A DNA stretch of 9,536 nt, taken from contig CAKUHW010000029.1 of NCBI GenBank assembly GCA_934659415.1, forward strand, positions 1 to 9,536. Direction: 5' to 3'. The notes under the pieces are model-generated. The model saw nothing but the letters and a program-made list of their open reading frames with translations, did not search any database and was not told where the DNA came from. This document shows positions 1-6,524 of the stretch, one piece after another. The translations under genes and the position numbers were made by a program. How positions within the stretch are numbered: position 1 is the stretch's first letter; each line of letters begins with the position of its first letter. Origin of the DNA: an uncultured Oscillospiraceae bacterium. GTDB lineage: Bacteria > Bacillota > Clostridia > Oscillospirales > Oscillospiraceae.

Positions 1-1
1 G

Positions 2-727
2 TTCATCATCATCGGGGCCTACGGCTCCACCCTGCTGGCCTCCGCCCTGGGGGTGGATCCGCTGCTCACCCTCATCGTCACCATCCCGGTGATGTTCCTC
101 ATCGGCGTGCTGCTGCAGACCACCCTGATCAACCGGGTGATGCTGCGGGGCTCCGAACCGGCGCTGCTGGTCACCTTCGGCCTGTCCATCATCCTGCAGG
201 ACGTGATGCTCCTGCTGTTCACCGCCGACGCCCGGCACGCCACCACCTCTTACGGCACCAAGACCATCGCCCTGAGCAGCACCGTGAAGATCGGCGTCAC
301 CGACCTGCTGGTGTTCGTGGTGAGCCTGCTGACCATTCTGGCCCTGACGCTGTTCCTGCGCCGGACCTACACCGGCCGGGCCATCCGCGCCACCTCGGAC
401 GACACGGCAGCCGCCTCCCTCATGGGCGTGAACGTGCGGCGCACCTACGGCATTGCCATGGGCATCGCCATGGCCACCGCCGCCGTGGCCGGCTGGGGCG
501 TGGGCATGCGCTGGACCTTCTATCCCAGCTCCGGCGGCAACTACCTGCTCATCGCCTTCGGCGTGGTGGTCATCGGCGGCATGGGCTCCATCCCCGGTAC
601 GCTGGTGGCCGGTCTGGTGTTCGGCCTGGCCCAGGTGATCGCCGGTCCCAACTGGGGTATGCTGGTGAGCTACATCCTGCTCATCGCCATGCTGGCGGTG
701 CGGCCCCAGGGCCTGTTTTCCAAATAA
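2..727 (+). CDS. livH: Branched-chain amino acid ABC transporter permease LivH (5'-truncated by window edge)
   Basis: One of the two inner-membrane permeases of a LivFGHMJ/K-type importer for branched-chain or related amino acids. The frame is open from the first full codon, so the gene begins upstream; 241 residues are visible, and with a usual length near 290-310 about 45-50 N-terminal residues are missing. The visible part begins FIIIGAYGS, matching the conserved GxY segment after the first membrane helices. Several hydrophobic helices follow. The cytoplasmic ATPase-contact loop is at visible residues 120-146 (TGRAIRATSDD, then AAASLMGVNV), and the family signature VIGGMGSIPGTLVAGLVFGLAQ spans about 190-211. 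The C-terminus RPQGLFSK is typical of the family. A GTG at 53 could start translation but would remove conserved sequence. livM follows after 15 nt, so the two are co-transcribed. The exact substrate cannot be read from the permease. Confidence 0.93.
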   Translation, partial: FIIIGAYGSTLLASALGVDPLLTLIVTIPVMFLIGVLLQTTLINRVMLRGSEPALLVTFGLSIILQDVMLLLFTADARHATTSYGTKTIALSSTVKIGVTDLLVFVVSLLTILALTLFLRRTYTGRAIRATSDDTAAASLMGVNVRRTYGIAMGIAMATAAVAGWGVGMRWTFYPSSGGNYLLIAFGVVVIGGMGSIPGTLVAGLVFGLAQVIAGPNWGMLVSYILLIAMLAVRPQGLFSK

Positions 728-742
728 GGGAGGGAGAGCGAC

Positions 743-1735
743 ATGAAACAAACAGATACCTCTCGCGGCGCGCAGGTGAAGGTCCTGGACGGCAGGCTCA
801 TGCTCATCGTGTGCGCGGTGCTGGTGGTCGTGCTGTATGCCCTGGGCGCCCTGGGCGTGTTCAGCAACAACACCATGCGCTACCTGCTGAATATCTTCCT
901 GTATATCACCCTGGGCTCCATGTGGAACCTGATGAGCGGCTTCACCGGCATGACCAGCCTGGGCCAGCAGACCTTTATCGGTCTGGCGGGCTACTCTCTG
1001 GCCGTGATGACCGCCACCTACGGCATGTCCTACTGGGTGGGCTTCCTGGTGGGCGGCGCTGTGGGCGCGGCGGTGTCCCTCATTCTGGCGGTCATCCTCT
1101 TCCGGATGCGGGGCATGTACTTCGCCGTGGCCACCTGGGTCATCGCAGAGGCCCTCAAGACCTTCTTCACCAGCTGGACCTACGTCAAGCAGGGGGCCGG
1201 TATGTCGGTCTCCGTCAGCCCCTATCCCAGCACCCGCACCATCTACTTCATCGCCCTTACCCTGTGCATCATTGCCATGGCGGTGATCTACCTGCTGCTC
1301 AAGTCCCGCATCGGTCTGGGCCTGACCGCCATGCGTGACGACGCGGACGCCGCCTCCAGCGTGGGCGTGAACATCTTCAAGTCCAAGCTGCTGGTGTTCG
1401 TCATCTGTGCCATCTTCACCGCCCTGGCCGGCGCGGTGTTCTACCTGAACAAGGGCAACATCTACCCCACCGGCGGCTTCGGTATCAGCTGGACGGTCTC
1501 CGTGGTGTTCATCGTCATCATCGGCGGCATCGGCACCATGGCCGGCCCTGTGGTGGGCTCCGTGGTGTACGTGATCCTCTCCGAGGTGCTGGCCCAGTTC
1601 AAGGGCTGGTCCAATATCATCCTGGGCGTCATCGCCATTCTGGTGATCCTCTTCCTGCCCGACGGCATCATGGGCACCCTGCAGAAGAAGCTCCACTTCG
1701 AGATTCTCTCCCAGAAGCGTCTGTCCGGGGAGTAA
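743..1735 (+). CDS. livM: Branched-chain amino acid ABC transporter permease LivM
   Basis: Second permease of the importer, expected to pair with LivH and receive energy from the LivG/LivF ATPases. The protein is 330 residues, normal for the family. A short cytoplasmic N-terminus leads to a first helix at about 20-40. The LivM signature GFTGMTSLGQQTFIGLAGY lies at about 66-84, and the ATPase-coupling loop at about 188-210 (SRIGLGLTAMRDDADA, then VGVN) aligns with the equivalent loop of LivH. A conserved glycine-rich segment IIGGIGTMAGPVVGS is at about 259-273, and the protein ends with the family-typical LPDGIMG. The ATG is preceded by a purine-rich Shine-Dalgarno (GGGAGGGAG) just after the livH stop. 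No livG or livF follows; a strong terminator comes 18 nt after the stop, so the ATPase genes must lie upstream of livH or elsewhere. Confidence 0.95.
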   Translation: MKQTDTSRGAQVKVLDGRLMLIVCAVLVVVLYALGALGVFSNNTMRYLLNIFLYITLGSMWNLMSGFTGMTSLGQQTFIGLAGYSLAVMTATYGMSYWVGFLVGGAVGAAVSLILAVILFRMRGMYFAVATWVIAEALKTFFTSWTYVKQGAGMSVSVSPYPSTRTIYFIALTLCIIAMAVIYLLLKSRIGLGLTAMRDDADAASSVGVNIFKSKLLVFVICAIFTALAGAVFYLNKGNIYPTGGFGISWTVSVVFIVIIGGIGTMAGPVVGSVVYVILSEVLAQFKGWSNIILGVIAILVILFLPDGIMGTLQKKLHFEILSQKRLSGE

Positions 1736-1753
1736 GCCGGAATTTCAAACACA

Positions 1754-1791
1754 AAAAAGCAGGACCGGAAACAGCTCCGGTCCTGCTTTTT
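1754..1791. terminator. Bidirectional rho-independent terminator between livM and the nitroreductase gene
   Basis: Perfect 16-bp inverted repeat: AAAAAGCAGGACCGGA at 1754-1769, a 6-nt loop (AACAGC), and its exact complement at 1776-1791. The T-run of the right arm continues as TGCTTTTT on the plus strand. The A-run of the left arm gives a U-tract on the minus strand. It lies between two converging genes (livM stop at 1733-1735, nitroreductase stop at 1798-1800), so one hairpin can end both transcripts. Confidence 0.93.
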
Positions 1792-1797
1792 GCTTTT

Positions 1798-2322
1798 TCA
1801 CCTGACGTAGTAGATATAATGCTCTTTCCGGGGCTTGGCCTCAGGCAGGGGCCCGGCGGCATAGCCCAGCACGCAGTTGCCGATGCCCTCGTAGTCCCCC
1901 TCGATGCCCAGCTCCTTCAGCAGGGCCTTGCCCTCCTCGGTCTCAAAGGTCTCCTTGGCCCGGTGGATCCAGCAGCTGCTCACGCCCTTGTCAAAGGCGG
2001 CCAGCATCAGCGTGCCCATGACCAGGCTGCCGTCGTACACATGGGGCGGGACGCTCTTGTCCGCCAGCACCACCAGCACCACCGGCGCGCCGTAGAAGGG
2101 GTCGAAGCCCTCCTCCTTGCCCATGATCCGGGCGTTGATGGCGGACAGCTTGTCCCGCACCGCCCGGTTGGTCACGGCCAGAATGATGGGGGACTGCTTG
2201 CCCATGGCGGTGGGGGCGTAGGTGCCCGCCCGGAGGATCTCCTCCAGCACAGGGGCGGGAATGGGCTCGTCCTTGTAGCCGCGCACGCTGCGGCGCTCCA
2301 GAATCGCGTTCATAACTTCCAT
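1798..2322 (-). CDS. Small nitroreductase-family FMN oxidoreductase
   Basis: A 174-residue member of the nitroreductase fold, which uses FMN and NAD(P)H to reduce nitroaromatics, quinones or other small electrophiles; the natural substrate is not predictable. The N-terminus MEVMNAILERRSVRGYKD is the classic FMN-phosphate-binding start (R10, R11, S12, R14). GKQS at 41-44, the helix DGSLVMGTLMLAA at 97-109 and GIGNCVLGYAAG near 146-157 fit the compact subgroup of about 170 residues; there is no ferredoxin extension. The ATG at 2322 is preferred over the internal ATG at 2313 because AGGAGG sits 9 nt upstream of it. The gene is last of three in a minus-strand operon, 38 nt after the pseudouridine synthase stop, and its stop lies 6 nt before a bidirectional terminator. 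Confidence 0.9.
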   Translation of the reverse strand: MEVMNAILERRSVRGYKDEPIPAPVLEEILRAGTYAPTAMGKQSPIILAVTNRAVRDKLSAINARIMGKEEGFDPFYGAPVVLVVLADKSVPPHVYDGSLVMGTLMLAAFDKGVSSCWIHRAKETFETEEGKALLKELGIEGDYEGIGNCVLGYAAGPLPEAKPRKEHYIYYVR

Positions 2323-2360
2323 GTTTGATTTCCTCCTGTATTATAAAATGATCGAGACTA

Positions 2361-3020
2361 CTATTTGTTTTTGGGCAGGGGAGGGAACCGGTCCCACGGC
2401 GGGATGGGCGGCGGCGGTGCGGTGAAGGCCATGGGCCGGCCGGTCCCCGGGTGGGTGAAGGTCAGCGCGTGGGACCAGAGGGCCAGGGGACAGCCATCCT
2501 CCCGGACGGCGTACTTGCGCTCTCCCGCCAGGGGGAGTCCCCGGGAGGCAAACTGCACCCGGATCTGATGGGTGCGCCCTGTGTGCAGGACCACCCGCAC
2601 CAGGGACAGACCCTCCGTCCGGCCCAGCACCTCGTAGTCCAGCACCGCCTCCTGCACGCCCCGGCCGGGGCCGTCGGCCACGAAGGTCATCCGGCGGGCT
2701 CTGTCCCGCCCCAGCAGATCCCGCAGGGTGCCCCGCGTCTGCGGCGGCGCGCCGTGGACCACCGCCAGATACTCCTTTCCGAAGGAGCGCTCCATGATCT
2801 GCCGGCCCAGGGCGGCGGCCGCATCTCTGGTACGGGCCAGCACCATCAGGCCGCTCACCACCCGGTCCAGCCGGTGCACGGTGTATACCTCCGGGACGTC
2901 CAGGGCCTGGCGGAGCAGGCCGGGCAGGCCTCCCGGCTCATCGGTGGAGAGCACGCCCGCGGGCTTGAGGCAGACGATCACGTCCTCGTCCAGCCAGCGG
3001 ATCTCAGGGGTGGTATCCAT
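2361..3020 (-). CDS. RluA-family RNA pseudouridine synthase, compact form without S4 domain
   Basis: Predicted to isomerise uridine to pseudouridine in rRNA or tRNA; the target site cannot be assigned. With the start chosen here the protein is 219 residues. KPAG at 19-22 begins the catalytic domain, and the RluA signature HRLDR at 49-53 carries the catalytic aspartate D52. The conserved tyrosine region KEYLAVVHG is at about 82-90 and LHTGRTHQIRVQFA at about 145-158. No N-terminal S4 RNA-binding domain is present. An ATG at 3062 would add 14 residues unlike the family and lies deep in the upstream gene. The ATG at 3020 instead overlaps the upstream stop as TGATG and has GGGGAGG 8 nt before it, which indicates translational coupling. 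The C-terminus is proline-rich. Second gene of the operon. Confidence 0.9.
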   Translation of the reverse strand: MDTTPEIRWLDEDVIVCLKPAGVLSTDEPGGLPGLLRQALDVPEVYTVHRLDRVVSGLMVLARTRDAAAALGRQIMERSFGKEYLAVVHGAPPQTRGTLRDLLGRDRARRMTFVADGPGRGVQEAVLDYEVLGRTEGLSLVRVVLHTGRTHQIRVQFASRGLPLAGERKYAVREDGCPLALWSHALTFTHPGTGRPMAFTAPPPPIPPWDRFPPLPKNK

Positions 3021-4222
3021 CACAGCAGCCTCCCCGCCAGCCGGCCGCTGGCCCAGGCCCACTGGAGATTGTACCCGCCGCAGTCGCCGTCCACATCCAG
3101 CACCTCGCCCGCGGCGTACAGGCCGGGGACCAGGCGGCTGGACAGGGTCTCCGGGTCAAACTGAGCGGTGCGCGCCCCTCCGGCGGTGACCTGGGCGCTG
3201 TCGAACCCCTGGGTGCCCGTCACCGGCAGAGCAAAGCGTTTCACGCATCCCGCCACCCGGCGCAGGCTCTTCCCATCCAGAGCGGAGAGGGGGACCTCCA
3301 GGGAGAGTCCGGCACGGCGGACCAGGGTGCGGCCCAGGCGGTTGTGGAGCATACCTGTGAGCAGGTCGTTGGCGGTGAGCTCCGGCAGGGCATGGCAGCG
3401 GGCGGCCAGCAGGGCCTCCAGCTCGCCGAAGGGGGTGCCATCCAGCAGATCCAGTGTGAGCTCCTGCCCGCCGCCCGACACAGAGGCCGCCCGGGACAGT
3501 TCAAAGGCCGCCGGACCGCTGACACCGTATTCCGTAAACTGCACCTCGCCCCGGGTCCGGGCCAGCACCTGGCCGTCCCGGCGCAGGGTGAGAGCGGCGG
3601 GCGCGCGCACTCCCTTCAGAGGGCGCACCCAGAGAGGCTCCGTGCGCAGCTGCACCAGGGCAGGGCAGAGCTCCGTCACTCCGTGGCCCAGGCTCCGAAG
3701 CAGCTTATATCCGTCCAGGCAGCCCCCCAGGGGGCCGCCGGCCGCGCCGCCGCAGCAGAGGATGACCCTGTCCGCGCGCAGCTCTTCCCCGTCCGCGCGC
3801 AGCAGGAAGCCCCCCCGCTCCCGGGTCAGGGCAGACACCCGCCGGCCGGTGCGCACCTCCACCCCTGCCGCCTGCACGGCGAAGCGCAGCACGTCCACCA
3901 CACTCCCTGCCTGATCGGACAGGGGGTAGACCCGCCCTCCCGGCTCCTCCGCCGTGAGCAGACCCAGGCTCCGGAAGAAGTCCAGGGCCTCCAGGGGGCC
4001 AAAGGCGGACAGCGCCGGAAGGACAAAGGCGGGATCCGCCCCGTGCCAGTGCTCCCGGCCGTCCTCCAGATTGGTGAGGTTGCACCGGCCGTTCCCCGTG
4101 GCCAGCAGCTTGCGGCCCACCCGGGGCTGCGCCTCCAGCAGGATGACCTGCGCCCCCTGCTCCGCCGCCGTACAGGCCGCCGTCAGGCCGGACGCCCCGC
4201 CGCCGATCACCGCTACACGCAC
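3020..4222 (-). CDS. BaiN/HI0933-family NAD(P)/FAD-dependent oxidoreductase
   Basis: A 400-residue cytosolic flavoprotein of the HI0933 (YhiN) family, often annotated 'aminoacetone oxidase family' or BaiN-like. BaiN of Clostridium scindens has been described as a bile-acid 4,6-reductase, but the family is nearly universal in Clostridia and most members have no known substrate, so no bile-acid role is claimed. The N-terminal Rossmann motif GGGASG (residues 7-12) is followed by the ribose-binding acid at E30. The hallmark GRKLLATGNGRCNLTN is at 36-51. The C-terminal FAD-closing segment, GLYAAGEVLDVDGDCGGYN and the following LQWAWASGRLAG, occupies about 367-397. The start is GTG at 4222, with GGGAGG 9 nt upstream and the Rossmann strand beginning at once after it. 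First gene of the three-gene operon; its stop overlaps the next start by one base. Confidence 0.92.
   Translation of the reverse strand: MRVAVIGGGASGLTAACTAAEQGAQVILLEAQPRVGRKLLATGNGRCNLTNLEDGREHWHGADPAFVLPALSAFGPLEALDFFRSLGLLTAEEPGGRVYPLSDQAGSVVDVLRFAVQAAGVEVRTGRRVSALTRERGGFLLRADGEELRADRVILCCGGAAGGPLGGCLDGYKLLRSLGHGVTELCPALVQLRTEPLWVRPLKGVRAPAALTLRRDGQVLARTRGEVQFTEYGVSGPAAFELSRAASVSGGGQELTLDLLDGTPFGELEALLAARCHALPELTANDLLTGMLHNRLGRTLVRRAGLSLEVPLSALDGKSLRRVAGCVKRFALPVTGTQGFDSAQVTAGGARTAQFDPETLSSRLVPGLYAAGEVLDVDGDCGGYNLQWAWASGRLAGRLL
3029..3035 (-). promoter_or_regulatory. Shine-Dalgarno deciding the pseudouridine synthase start
   Basis: GGGGAGG on the minus strand lies inside the end of the oxidoreductase gene, 8 nt before the ATG of the TGATG junction at 3018-3022. 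It supports 3020 as the start rather than the in-frame ATG at 3062. Confidence 0.75.
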
Positions 4223-4257
4223 CCGCTGCCGCCTCCCTTCCGTCTCTTCTTAGAAAA

Positions 4258-4286
4258 AGTATATCCCATTTCCCGGGGAAATGCAA
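4258..4286 (-). promoter_or_regulatory. Candidate sigma-A promoter of the oxidoreductase operon
   Basis: On the minus strand, TTGCAT (4286-4281) and TATACT (4263-4258) are separated by 17 bp. The -10 matches consensus at 5 of 6 positions and the -35 at 3 of 6. Transcription would begin near 4251, leaving a leader of about 28 nt that holds the GGGAGG ribosome-binding site. Position and A+T content relative to the surroundings support it. Not experimentally established. Confidence 0.6.
4267..4283. promoter_or_regulatory. Perfect 17-bp palindrome in the promoter spacer, possible operator
   Basis: CATTTCCCGGGGAAATG is an 8-bp inverted repeat around a single central base. It fills most of the spacer between the predicted -35 and -10 and touches the -35 hexamer. 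A dimeric repressor bound here would block RNA polymerase. No cognate regulator is encoded in the window, and the binding protein is unknown. Confidence 0.45.
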
Positions 4287-4340
4287 GGGAAGCGCCGAAC
4301 CGTCGTGAGCAGCAAGCCGCAGGGCTGCACCAAGCCCTAA
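4284..4340. other. Remaining intergenic sequence between the operon promoter and the repeat
   Basis: No gene is seen. A 6-bp hairpin AGGGCT/AGCCCT with a 6-nt loop lies at 4321-4338, without a T-run on either side. The other gene-free piece, 4479-4540 next to the peptidase stop, holds only weak short inverted repeats (for example ATAGG/CCTAT at 4480-4500) and no convincing terminator. Confidence 0.5.
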
Positions 4341-4478
4341 GCTCCCTTGTGTAAAGGGAGCTGGCAGCGCGCAGCGCTGACTGAGGGATTGTCACCATGG
4401 CGGCCCGTCTTTGGTCCGGTGACAATTCCCCAGCCGCCGCAAGGGCCGCGGCGGCGTCCCCCCTTTACACAAGGGGAG
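4341..4478. repeat. Hairpin-rich intergenic inverted-repeat element (MITE-like), about 140 bp
   Basis: The ends are inverted copies of each other: CTCCCTTGTGTAAAGGG at 4342-4358 against the complement of 4461-4478, differing by one inserted C. Each end also folds on itself (8-bp stem at 4341-4361, 6-bp stem at 4460-4476). Between them are three more stem-loops: 4365-4379 (6 bp), 4385-4430 (12 bp with one bulged base, loop starting ATGG) and 4433-4455 (8 bp). No credible coding sequence is present. A TA dinucleotide lies two bases beyond each end (4338-4339 and 4481-4482), which might be a target duplication or chance. From memory, sequences of this form recur between genes in Oscillospiraceae genomes; I cannot check copy number here. 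It separates two minus-strand transcription units and could also reduce read-through from the peptidase gene. Confidence 0.7.
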
Positions 4479-4540
4479 GATAGGCCCGGCAGAAACCTAT
4501 GGCCTTTGCCGACCTCGCGGGGCAAGTGCCCTGTCCCTCC

Positions 4541-6400
4541 TCAGTCCGGCAGAAAATCCAGCCCGGCCAGTACCCGGTACAGCTGGGCCCCCGCCTCCTC
4601 CCGGGTGATGCCTCCGGTGAGGTCCAGCCCCGCCGGGTCGGCGTACAGCAGGCCCAGCCGCTCCAGCAGCGCCCCGCCGGGCCGGGCCCAGCCGGTAAAG
4701 CCCAGGGCCCCGGCGGCGTCCAGCTCGGCCTGGGACAGGTCGCTCCAGGTGCCGTCTGCCGAGGCGTTGAGAAAGCGGCTCAGCCGGGCCATCACCGTGA
4801 GATACTGTTCCCGGCTCATGGGCTCCAGAGGGGCAAACTTTCCGCCGCCCACGCCGTCCACGATGCCCAGCTCCGCCATGGCGTTCACCGCTCCGGCATA
4901 CCAGGCGCCGGCGGGCACATCGGAGAAATACTGCCGGTCACTGCTGAGACCCATGGCCTGGGCGATCATGGCGCATACCTGGGCCCGGTCGATGGACGCG
5001 GCGGGGGCGAAGCTCCCCCCGCCGATGCCCCGCAGCACCCCGTAGGTGGCCAGGGTGTTCAGGGCGTCCGCCCAGGGGCTGTCCGCCACATCGGTAAAGC
5101 AGCGGCTGGTATATTCCACGCCCAGCCGGGCGGCCGCCTCAGCTGGGGTCAGGGTGTCCCACAGGTCCCCGCTCACATGGAGCTGGAGCCGGGCGGCGGG
5201 GGGCAGGGCGGCGAACAGGGCGGAGAGGGTGCTCTTCTCCGTGCCGCGCAGATCCACATAGCATACATATGCGCCCAGACTCACCACCAGCAGATCCTCG
5301 TCCGGGATGCCGTCCTGCCCGCACAGGGCCAGAGCCACGGCGGGGGCGTCGGCGTCCGCCACCAGCACCGTGGGGATTACTCCCAGCAGGTCGTTGGTGT
5401 TCAGCCCCGCGGAGTAGAAGCGGTAGGCGGTGATCTTCAAAGCATCCCCGGAGAAGAGCTCGGGGGCGTTGTCCCGGGTGAACACTGTCTGGGCCACTCC
5501 CTTGCCGAAGGTCCTGCTGCCCACCAGCAGGGCCCGGCCGGTATCCCGCAGGGTGGCGGCAAAGGCCTCGGCGGCGCTGGCGGTGCCGCCGTCCACCAGC
5601 AGCACGGCGGCCTTCTCCGTCAGGGCGTCCTCGCTGTAGGGATAGAAGTACAGCGTCCCGGCGCCGGTGCGCAGGAACATCAGCAGGCCGGAGCCGGTGA
5701 ACACCCCCATGGCCTCCACCGCCGTGTCCGTCTGGCCGCCGCCGTTGCCCCGCAGATCCACCAGCCAGGTGTCCACCTGACTGTCATAGGTCTCCACCCC
5801 CTGGCGGAAATAGGCCCCCGTCTCCGAGCCGAAGCTGTCACAGTCGATATAGCCGATCCGCCCCTCCAGCAGGGTGGTCTCGGTGTTGGGGATGACCACT
5901 TGGCGGCGCTCCAGGGTGTAGTCGGCGCGCGCCCCGCGGCGCAGCACGGTAAGGGTGACCAGGCTGCCCTCCTCTCCCATGAGCAGGGCGCGGTGGCTCT
6001 CACTGGCGGGGGCGCAGGACACGCCGTCCACCGCTACGATCACATCTCCGGCCTGCAGTCCCGCCTCCAGGGCGGAGCCGCCGCGCAGCACCTCCACGAT
6101 GCGGATGCCCTCGTCGGTGTACTGGATGGATACGCCGATGCCCACCAGGGCCGTGGTGCCCTCTACCGAGTCCAGAAAGGCCTGGTACTCCTCCGCCGTC
6201 ATGTAATAGGTATAGGGGTCCCCCAGAATGTCAAAAAGCTGCTCCAGGCTCTGGGCCTCCCGGGCCTCCTCGGGGATGTCCCGGAGATAGTTCTCCTCCA
6301 GCAGGGTCAGGGCCTGCTCCACCGTCAGAGCGGAGGCGGCGGTGACCAGCAGGGTCAGGGCCAGCAGCACAGCGCCCAGTCTGCGCAGGATGTTTTTCAT
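4541..6400 (-). CDS. Secreted S41 (C-terminal processing) peptidase with PDZ and C-terminal SLH repeats
   Basis: Predicted extracytoplasmic serine protease of the CtpA/Prc family, held to the cell wall by SLH repeats. The 619-residue protein starts with a signal peptide (MKNILRRLGA plus a hydrophobic core, likely cleavage after AASA at 24). The N-terminal helical/PDZ part covers about 25-165, with GIGVSI near 87-92 and a typical PDZ core LEAGLQAGDVIVAVDG at 111-126. The S41 catalytic domain runs about 170-345: LRGNGGG at 216-222, nucleophile S275 in GGTASAAE and general base K300 in TFGKG, with the 25-residue Ser-Lys spacing seen in E. coli Prc. Residues 350-430 match no domain I recognise. 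SLH repeats lie at about 433-483 and 491-541; a third at 551-612 is degenerate. The ATG at 6400 is chosen because AAAGGAG precedes it by 8 nt and it opens the signal peptide directly; the upstream in-frame ATG at 6457 would prepend 19 charged residues. Substrate unknown. Confidence 0.92.
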   Translation of the reverse strand: MKNILRRLGAVLLALTLLVTAASALTVEQALTLLEENYLRDIPEEAREAQSLEQLFDILGDPYTYYMTAEEYQAFLDSVEGTTALVGIGVSIQYTDEGIRIVEVLRGGSALEAGLQAGDVIVAVDGVSCAPASESHRALLMGEEGSLVTLTVLRRGARADYTLERRQVVIPNTETTLLEGRIGYIDCDSFGSETGAYFRQGVETYDSQVDTWLVDLRGNGGGQTDTAVEAMGVFTGSGLLMFLRTGAGTLYFYPYSEDALTEKAAVLLVDGGTASAAEAFAATLRDTGRALLVGSRTFGKGVAQTVFTRDNAPELFSGDALKITAYRFYSAGLNTNDLLGVIPTVLVADADAPAVALALCGQDGIPDEDLLVVSLGAYVCYVDLRGTEKSTLSALFAALPPAARLQLHVSGDLWDTLTPAEAAARLGVEYTSRCFTDVADSPWADALNTLATYGVLRGIGGGSFAPAASIDRAQVCAMIAQAMGLSSDRQYFSDVPAGAWYAGAVNAMAELGIVDGVGGGKFAPLEPMSREQYLTVMARLSRFLNASADGTWSDLSQAELDAAGALGFTGWARPGGALLERLGLLYADPAGLDLTGGITREEAGAQLYRVLAGLDFLPD

Positions 6401-6408
6401 GGCGATCG

Positions 6409-6415
6409 CTCCTTT
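6409..6415 (-). promoter_or_regulatory. Shine-Dalgarno deciding the peptidase start
   Basis: AAAGGAG on the minus strand sits 8 nt before the ATG at 6400. This, together with the signal peptide beginning at that codon, fixes the start there instead of at 6457. Confidence 0.8.
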
Positions 6416-6450
6416 GTCTGTCCTCTCGCCCGGCGAGGGCTGTGCCTTTG

Positions 6451-6479
6451 TTGACAACCGGCGGCAAACCGGGTAAACT
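6451..6479 (+). promoter_or_regulatory. Sigma-A-type promoter for the hydrolase-mtaB operon
   Basis: A perfect -35 hexamer TTGACA (6451-6456), an ideal 17-bp spacer and -10 TAAACT (6474-6479, 4 of 6 consensus). Transcription would begin near 6486, giving a leader of about 39 nt before the ATG at 6525. Confidence 0.75.
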
Positions 6480-6490
6480 ATCAGTATATG

Positions 6491-6499
6491 ATTATATCA
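6491..6499 (-). promoter_or_regulatory. Extended -10 promoter candidate for the S41 peptidase gene
   Basis: The minus strand reads TGATATAAT, a consensus -10 with the TG extension. At 17-bp spacing the -35 position (6514-6519) reads only TTCCCC, which an extended -10 can tolerate. Transcription would begin near 6484 and yield a leader of about 84 nt. The initiation point nearly coincides with that of the opposing plus-strand promoter. Confidence 0.55.
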
Positions 6500-6524
6500 C
6501 AAATCGCGTTCGGGGGGAACCGCT

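Noticed and set aside
53..727. GTG at 53 as the livH start
   Set aside because: The same frame is open to the window edge and the residues before the GTG (FIIIGAYGS) belong to the conserved LivH sequence, so the gene is truncated by the window.
2340..2345. TATAAT on the minus strand in front of the nitroreductase gene
   Set aside because: Initiation would fall inside the AGGAGG ribosome-binding site and the -35 position (ACAAAT) is poor, so a separate promoter is unlikely; the gene is better explained as the last in the operon.
3018..3062. Upstream ATG at 3062 for the pseudouridine synthase
   Set aside because: The added 14 residues are unlike the family and lie within the C-terminal coding part of the previous gene; the TGATG start has a better ribosome-binding site.
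3344..4354. Plus-strand open frame opposite the FAD oxidoreductase
   Set aside because: Compositionally biased shadow of a gene with intact Rossmann and HI0933 motifs.
4385..4430. Possible riboswitch or small RNA in the intergenic stem-loops
   Set aside because: The stem-loops belong to an inverted-repeat element that separates transcription units. I recognise no riboswitch core, and no start codon or operon follows within leader distance except through the unrelated promoter at 4258-4286.
4499..6454. Long plus-strand open frame (about 650 codons) opposite the peptidase gene
   Set aside because: Its translation is a low-complexity Gly/Gln/His/Ala/Pro-rich string with no domain, as expected antisense to a G+C-rich gene. 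The minus strand carries a complete recognisable S41 peptidase with a good ribosome-binding site.
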